NCBI GenBank assembly: GCA_017437165.1
Contig: JAFSBS010000099.1
Coordinates: 1 to 15,188, forward strand
From: Clostridia bacterium
GTDB taxonomy: Bacteria > Bacillota > Clostridia > Oscillospirales > Acutalibacteraceae
DNA length: 15,188 bases
Direction of reading: 5' to 3'
Shown: one piece after another, positions 14,023-15,188 of the stretch
Layout: every line of letters begins with the position of its first letter
Position numbering within the stretch: position 1 is the stretch's first letter
The notes under the pieces: model-generated
Databases searched by the model: none
Seen by the model: only the letters and a program-made list of their open reading frames with translations
What the model was told of the DNA's origin: nothing
Position numbers and translations under genes: made by a program

Positions 14023-14646
14023 ATGGGTAGTAAAGCAGATAAATTTTATTTTAATAATTTTTTAAGTGCAACTGAATGTTGTGTTGAAGCAGCAAAGTAT
14101 TTAGAAGAATGTTTTAATAATTATGATGTAAATAAACTTAAAGATATGATTGTAAAAATGCATGGGTTTGAACATAAAGCAGATGAAGTTCATCACGAAA
14201 TGTCTGCAGCCCTTGCCAAAGCATTTGTAACACCCCTTGACAGAGAAGATATTGCAGAAATAAGTGCCAATATTGATGAAGTTGCAGATACAATTGAAGA
14301 AGTATTACAGAGACTTTATGTTGATGAAGTTGAAGAAATACCGGAGTTTTTTAAAGTATTTGCAAAGAAAATAGTTGAATGTTGCGAACTTATGAGAAAA
14401 GTATTAGAGGAATTACCGACATTTAAAAAACCTAAAAAATTAAAAGAAATGATTCTTAATTTAGGTGCTCTTGAAGAAGAGTGTGACAAACTCTATTTAG
14501 AGGGTACTCTTAATATCCGTAAAGAAAACAGCGATGTACTTTTAATAGTTGCATTAAGAGATACACTTTACAAAATGGAGCGTTGTGCAGATGCTTGTGA
14601 ACACGTTTGCGATACAATTGAAATGATTGTAATGAAGAACACATAA
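14023..14646 (+). CDS. DUF47 (PhoU-like) partner of the Pit transporter
   Basis: The 207-residue protein is all-helical and lacks signal peptide and membrane spans. It matches the DUF47 family (YkaA-type, PhoU-related): the HKADEVHHEM segment (50-59) and the conserved TPLDREDIAEISANIDEVAD region (69-88), with the acidic and His residues that bind metal clusters in PhoU folds, then a second helical bundle ending in the DTLYKMERCADACEHVCDTIE region. Proteins of this family are nearly always encoded next to pit and are thought to gate or modulate it. The ribosome site AAAGGATG precedes the ATG. It is the second gene of the operon and is followed by a composite repeat that contains the terminator. 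Cys residues are unusually frequent. Confidence 0.9.
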   Translation: MGSKADKFYFNNFLSATECCVEAAKYLEECFNNYDVNKLKDMIVKMHGFEHKADEVHHEMSAALAKAFVTPLDREDIAEISANIDEVADTIEEVLQRLYVDEVEEIPEFFKVFAKKIVECCELMRKVLEELPTFKKPKKLKEMILNLGALEEECDKLYLEGTLNIRKENSDVLLIVALRDTLYKMERCADACEHVCDTIEMIVMKNT

Positions 14647-14654
14647 CGAAATTA

Positions 14655-14716
14655 AAAATTGAAAATTGAGAATTGAAAATTTCGGAAGTCCTTCGGACTT
14701 GACTATAATAAAATAT
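14655..14716. repeat. Composite dispersed repeat, second copy
   Basis: The repeat begins with four 7-base units (14655-14682: AAAATTG, AAAATTG, AGAATTG, AAAATTT). A core at 14684-14716 follows, aligning with 7911-7942 at about three quarters identity with a single gap (shared GGAA, CGG, TTGA and TATAAT). The core contains a small hairpin AAGTCC (14686-14691)/GGACTT (14695-14700). The terminator at 14731-14786 completes the element. It starts a few bases after the DUF47 stop. Confidence 0.6.
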
Positions 14717-14730
14717 CAGTAGAAATGAAT

Positions 14731-14786
14731 TCATCCTATCATTTAAAGTTTTTCGTAAACTAAAAATGATAGGATGATTTTCTTTT
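14731..14786 (+). terminator. Intrinsic terminator of the pit operon, inside the composite repeat
   Basis: Arms 14731-14744 and 14764-14777 form a perfect 14-bp stem. A second stem AGTTT/AAACT sits in the loop. TTTTCTTTTT follows. The outer stem is homologous to that of the terminator at 7949-7996. The hairpin could also end the convergent ylmH transcript, though no T run follows on that strand. Confidence 0.82.
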
Positions 14787-14801
14787 TATTCATAAATAAT
14801 T

Positions 14802-15188
14802 TTAATCGCGTCGCAGACCCTTCAATTCCGAATTAAAAAATTCTACCTTTGCCCGCAACTTTCCTTTTCTCGTTTCCTGTAAAACACCCATAAAGTTGAA
14901 TCTGCCGAAGCCTCTGACAGAGATTGTATCATTAATTTTTATTTTATGCGAATTGTTTTCTGTGAGTTTACCATTTATAAACACTTTTTTAGAAGTAAAA
15001 AGATTGTTGCTTTCGCTTCTTGAAAGGTTATAAACCTCTGCAATAATTGCATCAAGTCGTTCTGATGCAATTACAATTATTTTTTCTTGTACTTCAGGAT
15101 TCACTTCATCAGGAATTTCTGTAACAATCTGACATTTTACTGATGTGTGTCGTACTTTTTTTAGATTTTCATTAATGTAATCTGCAAC
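14802..15188 (-). CDS. ylmH: YlmH-type S4-domain RNA-binding protein, C-terminal part
   Basis: The frame is open to the window edge, so the 5' end of the gene is missing; 128 codons are visible against about 260 for the family. The visible part begins in the region preceding the S4 domain and then shows it clearly: ASERLDAIIAEVYNLSRS, a SKKVFINGKL strand, NDTISVRGFGRF, and the C-terminal basic segment after QETRKGKLRAKV. YlmH binds RNA and in Firmicutes sits in the cell-division (ylm) cluster; work in Bacillus links it to rescue of stalled 50S-peptidyl-tRNA complexes. A GTG at 15104 could be read as a start, but the upstream frame continues the family pattern, so I treat it as internal. It ends on a convergent gap shared with the pit operon terminator. 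Confidence 0.82.
   Translation of the reverse strand, partial: VADYINENLKKVRHTSVKCQIVTEIPDEVNPEVQEKIIVIASERLDAIIAEVYNLSRSESNNLFTSKKVFINGKLTENNSHKIKINDTISVRGFGRFNFMGVLQETRKGKLRAKVEFFNSELKGLRRD

Noticed and set aside
14644..14802. Possible transposon end or CRISPR-like array in the repeat region
   Set aside because: Units are 7 bases and contiguous without spacers, there are no terminal inverted repeats around a gene, and no transposase or cas gene is present.

Overview
The window looks like chromosomal DNA from a low-GC Gram-positive anaerobe, most likely an uncultured gut member of the Clostridia. The basis is AT-rich DNA, strong Shine-Dalgarno sites (AGGAGG, AAAGGAG), some GTG and TTG starts, Sec signal peptides of Firmicutes type, a sodium-pump decarboxylase subunit, a YlmH-type S4 protein, and sharp intrinsic terminators after almost every gene. 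I see no tRNA, rRNA, CRISPR array, prophage, integrase or transposase gene.

Layout. (1) 1-3180: two secreted proteins on the + strand, a serine alpha/beta hydrolase (199-1236) and a PHP-domain metal phosphoesterase (1810-3117). Both end in a linker plus a short amphipathic tail. A small unknown gene on the - strand (1296-1502) lies between them. (2) 3238-4615: a single-gene citrate synthase unit. (3) 4620-7996: a 36-codon relic or leader ORF resembling the start of a DUF1538 membrane protein, a terminator interleaved with a promoter, and a cytoplasmic glycoside hydrolase of about 1024 residues distantly like GH106. (4) 8098-9597: beta and gamma-like subunits of a sodium-translocating decarboxylase, with no alpha or biotin-carrier gene beside them. 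(5) 9671-11216: a secreted cell-wall amidase-like protein with three fibronectin type III domains. (6) 11223-12784, - strand: a cytoplasmic GH79/heparanase-like glycosidase. (7) 12843-14786: a Pit phosphate transporter with its DUF47 (PhoU-like) partner, whose promoter carries an 18-bp perfect palindrome. (8) 14802-15188, - strand: the C-terminal part of YlmH, running off the window edge.

Most genes are one- or two-gene transcription units with their own promoter and terminator, so there is no single large pathway here. The common themes are extracellular hydrolysis (esterase, phosphoesterase, amidase), intracellular breakdown of glycosides (two glycosidases without signal peptides), and ion or phosphate handling (sodium pump, Pit).

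The least ordinary signals are non-coding. Four gaps hold degenerate arrays of 7-bp units. Two of them (after the large glycosidase and after DUF47) belong to one diverged composite repeat that also contains a terminator hairpin, and two base pairs of that hairpin have changed in a compensatory way between copies. I found no convincing complete new defence or mobile system.
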